A stretch of DNA of 64,000 nucleotides. Origin: Olsenella uli (GTDB lineage Bacteria; Actinomycetota; Coriobacteriia; Coriobacteriales; Atopobiaceae). This document shows, piece by piece, positions 9,701 through 20,298 of the stretch. The notes beneath the pieces are model-generated. The model was not told where the DNA came from. It saw only the letters and a list, made by a program, of their open reading frames with translations, and did not search any database. Made by a program: the position numbers and the translations under genes. How positions within the stretch are numbered: position 1 is the stretch's first letter; every line of letters begins with the position of its first letter. The stretch spans positions 1 to 64,000 of the forward strand of contig NZ_JACJJK010000006.1 in assembly GCF_016899935.1 (NCBI RefSeq). Reading direction: 5' to 3'.

Positions 9701-10131
9701 AACTGGACGTTGCCGCCGATCCATAGCTTGGTGACCACCTCTCCGTTGTTGTAAGAGACAGACTTGCCTTCCGCATCCTGCTGAGTGCCGGAGATCTTGA
9801 CCGTCCCACCCGCGAGGTTGAACGTGCAGTTCTCGAAGACGATGGGAGCACCCGCCGGCGCTTGCTGGCCGGAGATCATCACTGCCTCGCCATCGCCGAT
9901 CTCGAAGGTCTGATCGGTCGCCCCCTGGCTGATAACATCCACTGCATTCTCCGCCTGAGGAGCGGCGGTCCCCTCGTCCCCCGCTCCGACCACCTGGGCG
10001 GAGGCGGAGTCAGCTACCGAGGCCGACCCTCCCCCCGGCTCGTCTGCGGCGTACGCCGCAGGCGCGAGCGACAGGGCGAGCGCGCCCGTCACCACCAGGC
10101 AGCCGAGCATGCGCTTCGCAAACTTGTGCAT
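6763..10131 (-). CDS. Sortase-anchored beta-helix adhesin
   Basis: A large surface protein of 1122 residues. It has a signal peptide (MHKFAKRMLGCLVVTGALAL, cleavage after AYA near 28). Residues about 60-420 are repetitive, with recurring N-C-T-F/L and D-G-C turns (NCTFVTAEG, NCTLSATGYN, GCDISTTNN), typical of a right-handed parallel beta-helix. An InlB/Listeria-Bacteroides-type repeat (about 587-668, ending WFADKECTERFDF and VVYAGW) follows. The C-terminus is IPQTG at 1088-1092, then a hydrophobic helix and RMRRDA: a sortase signal with Ile in place of Leu. It is likely displayed on the cell wall for host or matrix binding. It is less GC-rich than its neighbours. GGGAGG precedes the ATG. Confidence 0.85.
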   Translation of the reverse strand: MHKFAKRMLGCLVVTGALALSLAPAAYAADEPGGGSASVADSASAQVVGAGDEGTAAPQAENAVDVISQGATDQTFEIGDGEAVMISGQQAPAGAPIVFENCTFNLAGGTVKISGTQQDAEGKSVSYNNGEVVTKLWIGGNVQFKNCTFVTAEGATKTTSAGYDAAIYFFGGDINLTNCTLSATGYNGQFLGLYGSDGAVTFDGCDISTTNNKNGWSYAMYAGSVLKLVNGSTMSATGMTTDGGNINCFYSGDNKTGYDAIFIEDSKVDFQDNAAGGFAINNVNIYVNNSEILVNNNKGNACNSGYWIVDNSTIQMNGNKGGHALSCIGFEMTDTKLEVLHNGYAGIYIQSKDSSLTDCTVDLRCNGEKLLSYTAGDLWLVGHKLTVSGGTSEAQPGSPWLGGVGRKGAVETTGDTTVVAYDLNSNAVDNLKSETAPVLTGAALALNDEEQDSHTLLLNPFMTSGYARGNAEGNKSDNDGDLFDDQHIGQEMTDEETGETFTPDRDYVIGGETAKIGSLTTAQLSHHKYDWENGEVTDQATSDTYGVKRYECTDVCSDYAGHTAEHANSFDCDRTYVYAPLVGVTFDKNVPEDEADQVTGMPDDQTAIEYEGTAEQPTADPKRGSTDPDTKWVFAGWFADKECTERFDFSQSLTDNWTVVYAGWIEAGVASIQPADITIYMGGDQGYEGVINGADGSYVSENSLPDPGFYFTLPDEVNDALEDAGIANADSGADLSDYLTIYTVDGQSTWKITRYGEENSAIEDGGSHKFLYRIDPDPQFEGTKPLRLQFTDTETGETYLSDEFDPAAEDALFKQYKMLIYTGELDRENIIIQIDVPGVAEPMLCVLATPEEGAGGDLTVRYVTADNPQDVVTDAIEMEDGMTDEDLNGALADLRADNPGLGIAVIQPGTTYYVNGSGIDVTVDNQNVNPSLLFDHIVSDETGEEASAFDGLLLDHALDTIAAEDGSFAVDGHEARYIDLVDANNGNAWLTTDKPVDVYWPYPEGTDENTEFRLVHFQGLDREMENGAIESEIQDATKEYVEVENTEHGIRFTAENGFSPFVLVWGTSESGPDTPSTPDEPVDSDESIPQTGDVTSFAGAAVAAAAGAALVAAGFVRMRRDA

Positions 10132-10277
10132 CCTCGTGCCTCCCGTTGCCGTGTCCGTTCAGACAGCTTACAGATTCGCAAAGTATAGCCGACGGCGGCG
10201 GCCCGCCCGGTTGCCAATCGGCGACCGCGTTCTTTTCGCCGCCTGCAGCGGCGCGACCGCGCCAACATCAAAAGTAT

Positions 10278-10308
10278 GTGTGAATCGGGGACTGTCCCCA
10301 ATTAACAG
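10278..10308. repeat. 31-bp palindrome, type A (degenerate left arm)
   Basis: Centre T at 10293. The right arm GTCCCCAATTAACAG is intact. The left arm differs from the perfect complement CTGTTAATTGGGGAC at a few positions. The same arms occur perfectly at 54341-54371. It lies between the adhesin start and the Ca2+ ATPase stop and runs directly into a second hairpin. Confidence 0.8.
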
Positions 10309-10343
10309 GACAGGCCCCCGCCGTGCGCGGCGGGGGCCTGTCC
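10308..10343. terminator. Strong GC hairpin downstream of the Ca2+ ATPase gene
   Basis: GGACAGGCCCCCGCC at 10308-10322 and its exact reverse complement at 10329-10343 give a 15-bp stem with a 6-nt loop. It lies just past the stop of the minus-strand ATPase gene, as a terminator should. There is no T-run on either side, so it may work as a transcript-end stabiliser or an insulating hairpin instead. Confidence 0.6.
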
Positions 10344-10375
10344 CAAAAACCCTGAGAGGAATAACCCGTCCCTAT

Positions 10376-13066
<2,691 letters not shown>

Positions 13067-13364
13067 CGTTTTTCTCCTCCTGGGTTGACGCGTTCCACCC
13101 GACAGGTTGACGCCCGATCGTAATTCCCCAGGAGGGGCAAGGGCTCGTCAAGGCTGCCATGTCGGGCAGCTGACAGAACAGCCACTCATTGTACCGTAAA
13201 GCGCACCGGCAAGTCGTGATTCTCGCCCCTCGTTACCGAGGCCGTCGCAAAATGCAACCCCTTTTCGGCGAGCGCAGGGCTTACATGCACCTTGCCTGCG
13301 CTAAACTTGTGACCGGTAGGTTTACAGGCGCGCCGAGCGCGCACGGGAAAGGAAGCTTAACGTC

Positions 13365-14366
13365 ATGAACATCCTCTTTTTTGGCACCGCCAGCTACGAC
13401 AAGGCGTCGTTCACCAAGGAGCTCGCCGACTACCCCGAGATCAAGATCGACTTCACCGAGACCAACCTCACGCCCATGACCGCCGCCCTCGCCCGCGGCT
13501 ACGACGCCGTGTGCGCCTTCGTGAACGCCGACTGCGGCGCCATGACGCTGGAGATTCTCGCCGGCTTTGGCGTTAAGCTCGTGCTCATGCGCTGCGCCGG
13601 CTTTGACGCCGTCAACGTCGAGGTCGCCAAGGACCTGGGCATCAAGGTCACGCGCGTCCCGGCCTACTCGCCGGAGGCCATCGCCGAGCACGCGATGGGC
13701 CTGGCGCTCGCCGCCAACCGCCGCATCTGCAAGGGCTACATCCGCGTCCGCGAGAACGACTTCTCGCTGAACGGCCTGGTGGGCGAGACGCTGCACGGCA
13801 AGACCGCCGGCATCATCGGCACCGGCCGCATCGGCGCCGCGCTCTGCCGCATCTGCAAGGGCTTTGGCATGAAGGTCCTGGGCTCCGACCTCTACCCCAA
13901 CCAGAAGCTCGTGGACGAGGGCGTCGTGGACGAGTACGTTGACTACGACGAGCTCTACCGCCGCTCCGACCTCATCTCGCTGCACGCGTTCCTGAACGAC
14001 GAGAGCCGCCACATGATCAACGACGAGTCCATCGCCAAGATGAAGGACGGCGTGATTTTCGTGAACACCGGCCGCGGCGGCCTCGTTGACACGCAGGCGC
14101 TCATCCGCGGCATCCTCTCCGGCAAGATCGGCGCCGCCGGCATCGACGTCTACGACGAGGAGGGCCCGAACGTCTATCAGAACCGCGCCGGCGAGGTCAT
14201 CGACTCCGTGACCGCGCGCCTGTGCTCCTTCCCCAACGTCGTCATGACGAGCCACCAGGCGTTCTTCACCCACGAGGCCCTCGGCGAGATCGCGCGCGTC
14301 ACGCTCGACAACGCCCGCGCCTTTGCCAACGGCACCGACTTCGTGGACCGCTCCGTGGTCTGCTAG
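13365..14366 (+). CDS. ldhA: D-lactate dehydrogenase (2-hydroxyacid dehydrogenase family)
   Basis: A 333-residue NAD-dependent dehydrogenase that reduces pyruvate to D-lactate, regenerating NAD in fermentation. The Rossmann fingerprint GIIGTGRIGAALCRI lies at about 148-162, the signature VFVNTGRGGLVDTQAL supplies the substrate-binding Arg, and SHQAFFTHEAL carries the catalytic His. The length fits D-LDH. GGAAAGGA precedes the ATG. It is followed 58 bp later by pyruvate kinase on the same strand, so the two last steps of homolactic fermentation are probably co-transcribed. Other D-2-hydroxyacid substrates cannot be excluded. Confidence 0.88.
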   Translation: MNILFFGTASYDKASFTKELADYPEIKIDFTETNLTPMTAALARGYDAVCAFVNADCGAMTLEILAGFGVKLVLMRCAGFDAVNVEVAKDLGIKVTRVPAYSPEAIAEHAMGLALAANRRICKGYIRVRENDFSLNGLVGETLHGKTAGIIGTGRIGAALCRICKGFGMKVLGSDLYPNQKLVDEGVVDEYVDYDELYRRSDLISLHAFLNDESRHMINDESIAKMKDGVIFVNTGRGGLVDTQALIRGILSGKIGAAGIDVYDEEGPNVYQNRAGEVIDSVTARLCSFPNVVMTSHQAFFTHEALGEIARVTLDNARAFANGTDFVDRSVVC

Positions 14367-14424
14367 TTGGCAGTACCCGCCCCGTCCCCCTGTTCCCCCT
14401 GTCCGAGCAAAGAGAGAGGCTCAG

Positions 14425-15876
14425 ATGGCTACTTTCAACAAGAAGAAGACCAAGATCGTCTGCACCATGGGGCCGGCGACCGAGGACGAGGAGGTGCTGC
14501 GCCAGCTCATCCTGCACGGCATGAACGTGGCGCGCTTCAACTTCTCCCACGGCAACCACGAGTACCACCGCAAGAACATCGAGCGCGTGCGCGCGCTCTC
14601 CCGCGAGCTCTCCATCCCGGTGGCGATCATGCTCGACACCAAGGGCCCCGAGGTCCGCACCGGCGTGCTCAAGGACGGCGAGAAGGTCCAGCTTGAGACC
14701 GGCAAGACCTGCGTCGTGACCACCGACGACGACGTGGTGGGCACCGCCGAGCGCTTCTCGCTCGACTACAAGCCGCTGCCCACCGAGGTCGAGCCGGGCA
14801 CGGTCATCCTGATCGACGACGGCCTGATCGGCCTCGAGGTCGACCACGTCGAGGGCTCCGACATCCACTGCCGAATCACCAACGGCGGCCTGCTCGGCGA
14901 GCACAAGGGCGTGAACTTCCCCAACCTCAACATCAACCTGCCGTCCGTGACCGCCCAGGACCGCGCGGACATCATGTTTGGCTGCGAGCTGGGCATCGAC
15001 GCCATCGCCGCGTCCTTCATCCGCGACGGTAAGGCCGTGGAGGAGATCCGCAAGATCTGCGTGGAGATGGGCGCGCCCGACGTCCTCATCTTCCCCAAGA
15101 TCGAGAGCGCCCTCGGCGTCAAGAACTTCGACGAGATCCTGCACGTGTCCGACGGCTGCATGGTGGCCCGCGGCGACCTCGGCGTGGAGGTGCCCGCCGC
15201 GCAGGTCCCGCACATCCAGAAGACCATCATCAAGAAGTGCAAGCAGCACTACAAGCCGGTCATCACGGCCACGCAGATGCTCGACTCCATGCAGCGCAAC
15301 CCGCGCCCCACGCGCGCCGAGGTCAACGACGTCGCCAACGCCGTCTACGACGGCACCGACTGCGTCATGCTCTCCGGCGAGACCGCGGCCGGCAAGTACC
15401 CGATCGAGGCCGTCAAGACGATGTCCGACATCTGCAAGGAGACCGAGAAGTACCTGCCCGAGCGCCGCGAGTACTTCGACCGCGGCGGCGTCCGCAACGT
15501 CAACGGCGCCACCGGCTTTGCCGCGCTCGAGATGGCCGACCACGTGGGCGCCAAGTGCATCCTGGCCCCCACCAACTCCGGCCGCTCCGCGCGCCTGATC
15601 TCCACGTTCCGCCCCCGGATGCCGCTCTTCGCGACGTCCCCCAACGAGAAGACCATCCGTCGCACCTGCTTCTACTGGGGCGTCTACGCCTACCGCACCA
15701 CCGAGCAGGGCTCGCTCTCCAGCACGCTCTACGACGCGCTGACCACGGCCAAGCGCAACGGCCTGGTGGACACCGGCGACATCGTGGTCATCACCGCCGG
15801 CGACCCGCAGACCTCGCCGCGCCTGGGCGACTACACCACCTCCACCAACATGGCGATGGTGGCGCAGGTCCAGTAG
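14425..15876 (+). CDS. pyk: Pyruvate kinase
   Basis: A 483-residue glycolytic enzyme making pyruvate and ATP from phosphoenolpyruvate. Visible motifs are TKIVCTMGPA at the start, MNVARFNFSHG, MLDTKGPEVRTG, the active-site stretch VLIFPKIESALG, MVARGDLGVEVP, and TQMLDSM, followed by an allosteric C-terminal domain with the ENxG-like SGETAAGKYPIEAV. The ATG at 14425 follows GAGAGAGG; a frame starting further upstream overlaps ldhA and lacks homology. It ends with a strong terminator. Confidence 0.97.
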   Translation: MATFNKKKTKIVCTMGPATEDEEVLRQLILHGMNVARFNFSHGNHEYHRKNIERVRALSRELSIPVAIMLDTKGPEVRTGVLKDGEKVQLETGKTCVVTTDDDVVGTAERFSLDYKPLPTEVEPGTVILIDDGLIGLEVDHVEGSDIHCRITNGGLLGEHKGVNFPNLNINLPSVTAQDRADIMFGCELGIDAIAASFIRDGKAVEEIRKICVEMGAPDVLIFPKIESALGVKNFDEILHVSDGCMVARGDLGVEVPAAQVPHIQKTIIKKCKQHYKPVITATQMLDSMQRNPRPTRAEVNDVANAVYDGTDCVMLSGETAAGKYPIEAVKTMSDICKETEKYLPERREYFDRGGVRNVNGATGFAALEMADHVGAKCILAPTNSGRSARLISTFRPRMPLFATSPNEKTIRRTCFYWGVYAYRTTEQGSLSSTLYDALTTAKRNGLVDTGDIVVITAGDPQTSPRLGDYTTSTNMAMVAQVQ

Positions 15877-15902
15877 CCGGACGAGAAGAACGTTTGCTTG
15901 CA

Positions 15903-15928
15903 GGGCCCCGGACGCGCGTCCGGGGCCC
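15903..15928 (+). terminator. Rho-independent terminator of ldhA-pyk
   Basis: A 12-bp perfect stem (GGGCCCCGGACG with CGTCCGGGGCCC) and a 2-nt loop are followed by TTTCTGTT on the plus strand, 26 bp after the pyk stop. Confidence 0.9.
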
Positions 15929-15964
15929 TTTCTGTTGGACGGTCCTTCTCGCCCCGCGCGCGCT

Positions 15965-16022
15965 GGCGATACGCGATTGCCAACGTTTTGAGCCGCAAAA
16001 CCGTCGACAATCGCGTATCGCC
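15965..16022. repeat. Long intergenic inverted repeat
   Basis: GGCGATACGCGATTG (15965-15979) is the exact reverse complement of 16008-16022. The loop holds a second nested stem (GTTTTG/CAAAAC), so the whole 58 nt can fold. It sits in the 387-bp gap between pyk and the GH13 gene (15877-16263). The rest of that gap holds the pyk terminator and an HNH relic. Confidence 0.8.
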
Positions 16023-16133
16023 GGATGCCACCCGACGTGGGCCGCGAGAAGGACCTTTGGCACCATCCGGGATGAGAAGGTTTAGCGGCATACGTCTGCG
16101 GCGGTAACAGTACTCAAACAGATTGCGCAGCGC

Positions 16134-16258
16134 TCAGGCTTTCGCGCCTGTTGCACCCTCCGTCGGCATGTCAGTGCCCTTCCCCAGGTTGCACGCCTCG
16201 CAGAGCGTCTGCAACATACAAATGCAAGGAACGGCAAGACAGAATCGGACATACTGAG
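16134..16258 (-). pseudogene. C-terminal relic of an HNH-type endonuclease
   Basis: The minus frame ending in TGA at 16134-16136 encodes LQTLCEACNLGKGTDMPTEG near its end. The LQTLCxxCNLGKG pattern is the C-terminal zinc/HNH signature of many restriction-type HNH nucleases. No start or upstream HNH core is present, since the frame runs back into the GH13 gene with unrelated sequence. It therefore looks like a decayed remnant of a lost nuclease gene. Confidence 0.45.
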
Positions 16259-16263
16259 AAACC

Positions 16264-17595
16264 CTACCGCTCGCAGCGCCAGTAGTAGGCGGAGTAGGGC
16301 TTGAGCTCGCTGCCGCCGCCGAAGTCGTGCTCCTCGCCGGTGATGAGGTCGACGCTACGACCGCACTGCGCGTCAAAGTGCACCGTCGCAGGCTCGCTCG
16401 ACGCGTTTATCGCCACGATCACGCGCTCGCCGTCGCTGCGCCGTTGGAACACCAGCTGCTGCGGCTGGCACTGGAGCTGCGTATAGTCTCCCCACACCAG
16501 CGCCTCGCTCCCCGCGCGCGCCGCCGCCAGCGCGCAGATCCAGTCCGTGAGCTCGTTCCACTCCGGGGCGTCCAGCGCCGGACGCAGCTCGTGGTCACCG
16601 GGGAGCTGCTCGCCCTCGATGCCCCACTCGCTGCCGTAGTAGACCGCCGGCACGCCGGACATCGCGAACAGCAGGCCGTAGAGCGGCACGAGCTGGTTCT
16701 TGTCGTCCAGCTTGGTGGCAATTCTCGGCACGTCGTGGTTGTCCACAAAGTCCAGCAGGTGCCGCCCCGTGTAGAGGTCCCACGGGTGGCTGCCGCTCTG
16801 GCGCTCCAGGGCGTAGCCGATCTCGTGCATGTTGGCGGAGTTCATCGACGACCACAGGCCCTTGTAGGCCTCGTAGTTGGTCACGGAGTCGCAGAGGTCC
16901 TCGCCCATCCACTGGTTGTAGTCGCCGAACATGGTCTCCCCCACCAGCGGGAACTTCTCGCCGCGCTCTTGGCCGATCTCGTTGGCCAGGGCGCGCAGGG
17001 AGCGCAGGTAGCCCTGGTCAAGGCAGTACGCCACGTCCAGGCGCAGGCCGTCGATGTCAAAGTCGCGCACCCAGCCGCGAATGACACCGGCCAGGTAGTC
17101 GTTGAGCTCCACGTTCCAGTGGTTGAGCTTCACCAGGCTCTGCGCGCCCTCCCAGCAGCTGTAGGAGAGGCCGTCGTTGAAGCAGTTGTTGCCGTTGAGG
17201 TCGATCTCAAACCAGCCGACGTACGGGCTCTCGCCCCGGCGCTCCAGCACGTCCCGGAACGCCCAGAAGCCGCGCCCCACGTGGTTGAACACGCCGTCGA
17301 GAAGAACCTTGATGCCGGCGGCGTGGCACGCGTCCACCACCGCGCGCAGGTCGTCGTTCGTGCCCAGGCGGCAGTCCACCTTGGTGTAGTCGCGCGTGTC
17401 GTAGCCGTGCGCGTCCGACTCGAAGACGGGGTTGAGCAGCAGGCACGTGACGCCGAGCTTGGCCATGTGGTCCACCCAGCCGTCGTCGATGAGCTTGAGC
17501 AGCCGGTGCTCGAGCACGCCGTCGTTCTCGTGCGGGGCCCCGCAGAGGCCCAGCGGGTAGATCTGATAGACGAAGGACGGCTCGAACCAACTCAT
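16264..17595 (-). CDS. GH13 alpha-amylase-family glycosidase, intracellular
   Basis: A 443-residue TIM-barrel glycosidase without a signal peptide. The four conserved regions are visible: DGVFNHVG, GLRLDVAY (nucleophile Asp), GETMFGDY (acid/base Glu) and FVDNHD (transition-state Asp). A short C-terminal beta domain follows. It probably cleaves alpha-1,4 glucans or maltodextrins in the cytoplasm; the exact specificity (maltogenic, neopullulanase-like or oligo-1,6) cannot be told by eye. I chose the ATG at 17593-17595 (MSWFEPSFVYQIYPLG) behind AGGAG. A start at 17613 is possible. Confidence 0.85.
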   Translation of the reverse strand: MSWFEPSFVYQIYPLGLCGAPHENDGVLEHRLLKLIDDGWVDHMAKLGVTCLLLNPVFESDAHGYDTRDYTKVDCRLGTNDDLRAVVDACHAAGIKVLLDGVFNHVGRGFWAFRDVLERRGESPYVGWFEIDLNGNNCFNDGLSYSCWEGAQSLVKLNHWNVELNDYLAGVIRGWVRDFDIDGLRLDVAYCLDQGYLRSLRALANEIGQERGEKFPLVGETMFGDYNQWMGEDLCDSVTNYEAYKGLWSSMNSANMHEIGYALERQSGSHPWDLYTGRHLLDFVDNHDVPRIATKLDDKNQLVPLYGLLFAMSGVPAVYYGSEWGIEGEQLPGDHELRPALDAPEWNELTDWICALAAARAGSEALVWGDYTQLQCQPQQLVFQRRSDGERVIVAINASSEPATVHFDAQCGRSVDLITGEEHDFGGGSELKPYSAYYWRCER

Positions 17596-17683
17596 GCGGG
17601 GGCTCCTCTCCACGGGGCACAGGACCCGTTCATTCTACCCGCGCCCCGTTCGCCTAATTTGCGCTCCGCGAGCGGTCGTCCTG

Positions 17684-18337
17684 TCAGACGCGGCTTGTCA
17701 GGCCCGCCACGATTGTGGCATGGGCCTCGTCGCGGGCCACGTCAAAGAACTCGGCGGTGAGCAGCTGGTAGTCCGGCGTCTCGCTGAGGTGCTCCGCGCG
17801 GTTCTTCTCGACGATCGCACGTGCCGCGGCAACGGCGCCGCGCACGTCGCGCTCGAGGATGGAGTACGGCGGGAACGCCGCGCATTGGGCGAGAAGTGCC
17901 TCGTCAACGTACGGCACCAGCGAGATGTCGCGCGTGAGGCCGTAGAGCGCGAAGTCCCCCTGCTTGCCGATGCGCGCCCGCTCGCCCGCCTCCATGCCGA
18001 TGCTCGCCAGGTAGGCGCGGGTGTGCGCGTTGTAGACGTGGTCGGCCACGAGGTGCGCCCACGCGCCCAGCGTCACGTCCGAGACGTCGTCGTGCCCGGC
18101 AACGTAGTAGTCCCAGAACTCGTCGTAGCGCGGCAGGGGGATGTGCTCGCGGATGGAGTGGTGGGTGAGCTTGTAGTCGATGCGGAACGTGGTGTCCGGC
18201 ACCATGTAGCCCACGTAGATGTCCGGTGCGAGGTTGCCGAGAAGAAACGCGTTCTCGTCGCGCACGCCAAGAGCGGCGGCTCCCTCCTCACGAAGGAGCC
18301 GCTCCACGTGCGCGGTATGTATGTTCCAACTTGGCAT
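17684..18337 (-). CDS. Zinc-dependent phospholipase C-like protein
   Basis: A 217-residue protein resembling the zinc-dependent phospholipase C/S1-P1 helical fold. Likely metal ligands are the early His in NIHTAHVERL, Asp in GNLAPDIY, the paired HH of KLTHHSI and the AHLVADHVYN motif. No signal peptide is evident, so the substrate may be cytoplasmic and the name may mislead. It is the last gene of a run that begins with the zinc-ribbon cluster (7 bp after the preceding gene). Confidence 0.65.
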   Translation of the reverse strand: MPSWNIHTAHVERLLREEGAAALGVRDENAFLLGNLAPDIYVGYMVPDTTFRIDYKLTHHSIREHIPLPRYDEFWDYYVAGHDDVSDVTLGAWAHLVADHVYNAHTRAYLASIGMEAGERARIGKQGDFALYGLTRDISLVPYVDEALLAQCAAFPPYSILERDVRGAVAAARAIVEKNRAEHLSETPDYQLLTAEFFDVARDEAHATIVAGLTSRV

Positions 18338-18344
18338 GGGCGCC

Positions 18345-19541
18345 CTAGATGTACGAGGAGCCGCGGCTCTGCTCGACCGACAGGATCGTCGAGGCGTTCT
18401 GCTGCTCCGTGCTGCTCAGAAGGCCCATGGAGTCGAACTCCTCGGGAGAGTAGAGCGGCGTGTACCAGGACTGGCTGTTGAAGTAGTCCTGCAGGTCCTG
18501 TTTCTGGAACATGCGGCCGTGACGCGCGTAGATCTCGTTGCGGGCCACGTAGAGCTCCCAGTCGGAGAGGCCGGAGAGCTCATCGGCGCTGTAGAGGCGC
18601 GTGGAGCTGTCGGGCAGGACGTACGTGCCGCCGGAGCTGGGCGTCGAGGTGGGCGCAGGGTCGGGGACGGGCTCGGAGACGGTGACGGCGAAGGTGGCCG
18701 ACAGGCCGCCGTAGGTGACCGTCACGTTGAGGCCACCCGCAGCGTCGAAGGTCGTGGGGTCGAAGGTGAAGTCGGAGGCGTTGTCCTCCGCGTACGCGAC
18801 GGTGTCCTCGCTGCCGTCGTCGTAGGTGAGCGCCAGCTTCAGACCGGTCGCGTCGAGCGACTCGCCGACGAGGTAGTCAACCTTGCTCGGCGCGGCCTGG
18901 ACGGTCATCGCCTGGAGCTTGGGCTCGGCCGCCGGCTCCTCCTCGGGCTCGGCGTCCTTCTCGGCCTCCTTCTCCGCGGGCTCGGTGACGGCGGGCTGCT
19001 CCTGCTGATCGCCCCCGCCCAGCAGGTGCAGGCCAAACGGGTCGACCACCACCACGACGAGCGCCACCACGGCCACGACGGCGAGCACACCCATGATGGC
19101 GGCGGCGATGACGAGGCCGTGCCCGCCGCCCTCCTCCTCGGGGGGCGTGCCGCCGGCCGCGTCCGTACCGTAGCCGTAACCGTCGGGCATGGCGGACATG
19201 CCGCCGTAGTCGGGCCCGGACGCGGCGGCGCCGGGCATGACCGTCGTCTGGTCGACGGCGCCCTGCTGCGGAGTGGCCCCCTCGCCCGTCATGACGCGCG
19301 TGGCGGCGTCGGTCGCGCCGGGCGCCTGCAGCGGCGCGCCGCAGTTGGTGCAGAACTTGAGCCCGCTGGGCACCTGGGCGCCGCAGGCGGGGCAGACCGT
19401 GGCGGCGTCGGTCGCGTCGGGAGCCGCAGACGTGGCGGGCGCCCCGGAGTCGGGGTCGGCGGACGCCTGCAGCGGCGCGCCGCAGTTGGTGCAGAACTTG
19501 AGCCCGTCGGGCAGCTGGGCGCCGCAGCTGGTGCAGAACAT
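18345..19541 (-). CDS. Double zinc-ribbon, single-TM protein with C-terminal YARHG domain
   Basis: A 398-residue membrane protein. Residues 1-25 form a zinc ribbon (MFCTSCGAQLPDGLKFCTNC) and a second CxxC pair ribbon follows at about 50-70. One transmembrane helix (LVIAAAIMGVLAVVAVVALVVVVV, about 150-172) leads to an acidic linker, a bacterial Ig-like region, and a C-terminal YARHG module (LYVARNEIYARHGRMFQ). Topology would put the ribbons inside and the YARHG module outside. It ends 7 bp before the phospholipase-like gene and starts 10 bp after the amidase gene. Function is unknown. Confidence 0.75.
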   Translation of the reverse strand: MFCTSCGAQLPDGLKFCTNCGAPLQASADPDSGAPATSAAPDATDAATVCPACGAQVPSGLKFCTNCGAPLQAPGATDAATRVMTGEGATPQQGAVDQTTVMPGAAASGPDYGGMSAMPDGYGYGTDAAGGTPPEEEGGGHGLVIAAAIMGVLAVVAVVALVVVVVDPFGLHLLGGGDQQEQPAVTEPAEKEAEKDAEPEEEPAAEPKLQAMTVQAAPSKVDYLVGESLDATGLKLALTYDDGSEDTVAYAEDNASDFTFDPTTFDAAGGLNVTVTYGGLSATFAVTVSEPVPDPAPTSTPSSGGTYVLPDSSTRLYSADELSGLSDWELYVARNEIYARHGRMFQKQDLQDYFNSQSWYTPLYSPEEFDSMGLLSSTEQQNASTILSVEQSRGSSYI

Positions 19542-19551
19542 GGCATCCCCC

Positions 19552-20289
19552 TCAGTCGTGCGTGCGGTGGTCCTGGTAGTTGGCCAGGTACTCGGCAAAC
19601 TCGGGCGAGGTGTCCGAGTTGCCGGACCGCCACGCCTTGTGGTCGGTGATCTCGCTCTCAAAACCATAATACGCGTCGATGTAGGCGATGAGGCCGTCGA
19701 GCGCCTCGAGCTGCTCGGGCGGGTAGTCGCCGGAGCCGCCCACGTGCACGAGCTCGATGCCCACCGACCACGCGTTCATCCCGTAGTCCGCGAAGCTCGG
19801 GCCGATCGGCGTGGAGCCGGCCATGTCGTCGCGCCCGTCCTCCGTGATGCCAAAGGCCTCGTTGTGGCCCGTGTCGCCGTAGCCCGCGTGGTGCGCGATG
19901 CGGTCCAGCGGCACGCACTGGACGATGTGCCCGTCCCTGCCCACCACGAAGTGCGCCGCCACCTGGTTGCCGCTGCTCGACCACCACGAGACCACGCCCT
20001 CCGGGCTCCCCTCGCCCTCGGTGTCGTGCAGGACGATGTAGCGCTGGTGCTCGGCGTCCTTGGGCCCGTGGTCAAACTCGTCGCGGTAGTCCTCCACGAG
20101 GTCCAGCCCGGCGAGCAGCTCCTCGGCGCTCGGGCCGGTCAGGGCCTCGGGGTCGACGATCTTCTCGGCGACCTTCTCCGGGTGCGCCGCCGGAGCGGTC
20201 TCCGCCTGCTCCTCGCGTGCCTCCCGTCCGGCGCCGCAGCCCGCGAGCGCCAAGGCGAGAAGCACCACAAGAACCGTCACACGCCTCAT
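19552..20289 (-). CDS. Lipoprotein N-acetylmuramoyl-L-alanine amidase (Amidase_2/PGRP)
   Basis: A 245-residue lipoprotein. The signal peptide ends in lipobox LALAGC (Cys 18). After a linker the amidase domain shows the zinc-ligand His in YIVLHDTEG, GHIVQCVPLDRIAHHAG, WSVGIELVHVG, and the late His in ITDHKAWRSGNSDTSP. This is typical of AmpD/PGRP enzymes that cut the amide between MurNAc and L-Ala. It sits between two zinc-ribbon membrane proteins (9 and 10 bp spacing) and is clearly in one operon with them, which points to a cell-wall context. Confidence 0.82.
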   Translation of the reverse strand: MRRVTVLVVLLALALAGCGAGREAREEQAETAPAAHPEKVAEKIVDPEALTGPSAEELLAGLDLVEDYRDEFDHGPKDAEHQRYIVLHDTEGEGSPEGVVSWWSSSGNQVAAHFVVGRDGHIVQCVPLDRIAHHAGYGDTGHNEAFGITEDGRDDMAGSTPIGPSFADYGMNAWSVGIELVHVGGSGDYPPEQLEALDGLIAYIDAYYGFESEITDHKAWRSGNSDTSPEFAEYLANYQDHRTHD

Positions 20290-20298
20290 GAAAGCCCC

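Noticed and set aside
13067-13364. Riboswitch between the Ca2+ ATPase and D-lactate dehydrogenase genes
   Set aside because: I found short palindromes but no recognisable aptamer motif or terminator before either start.
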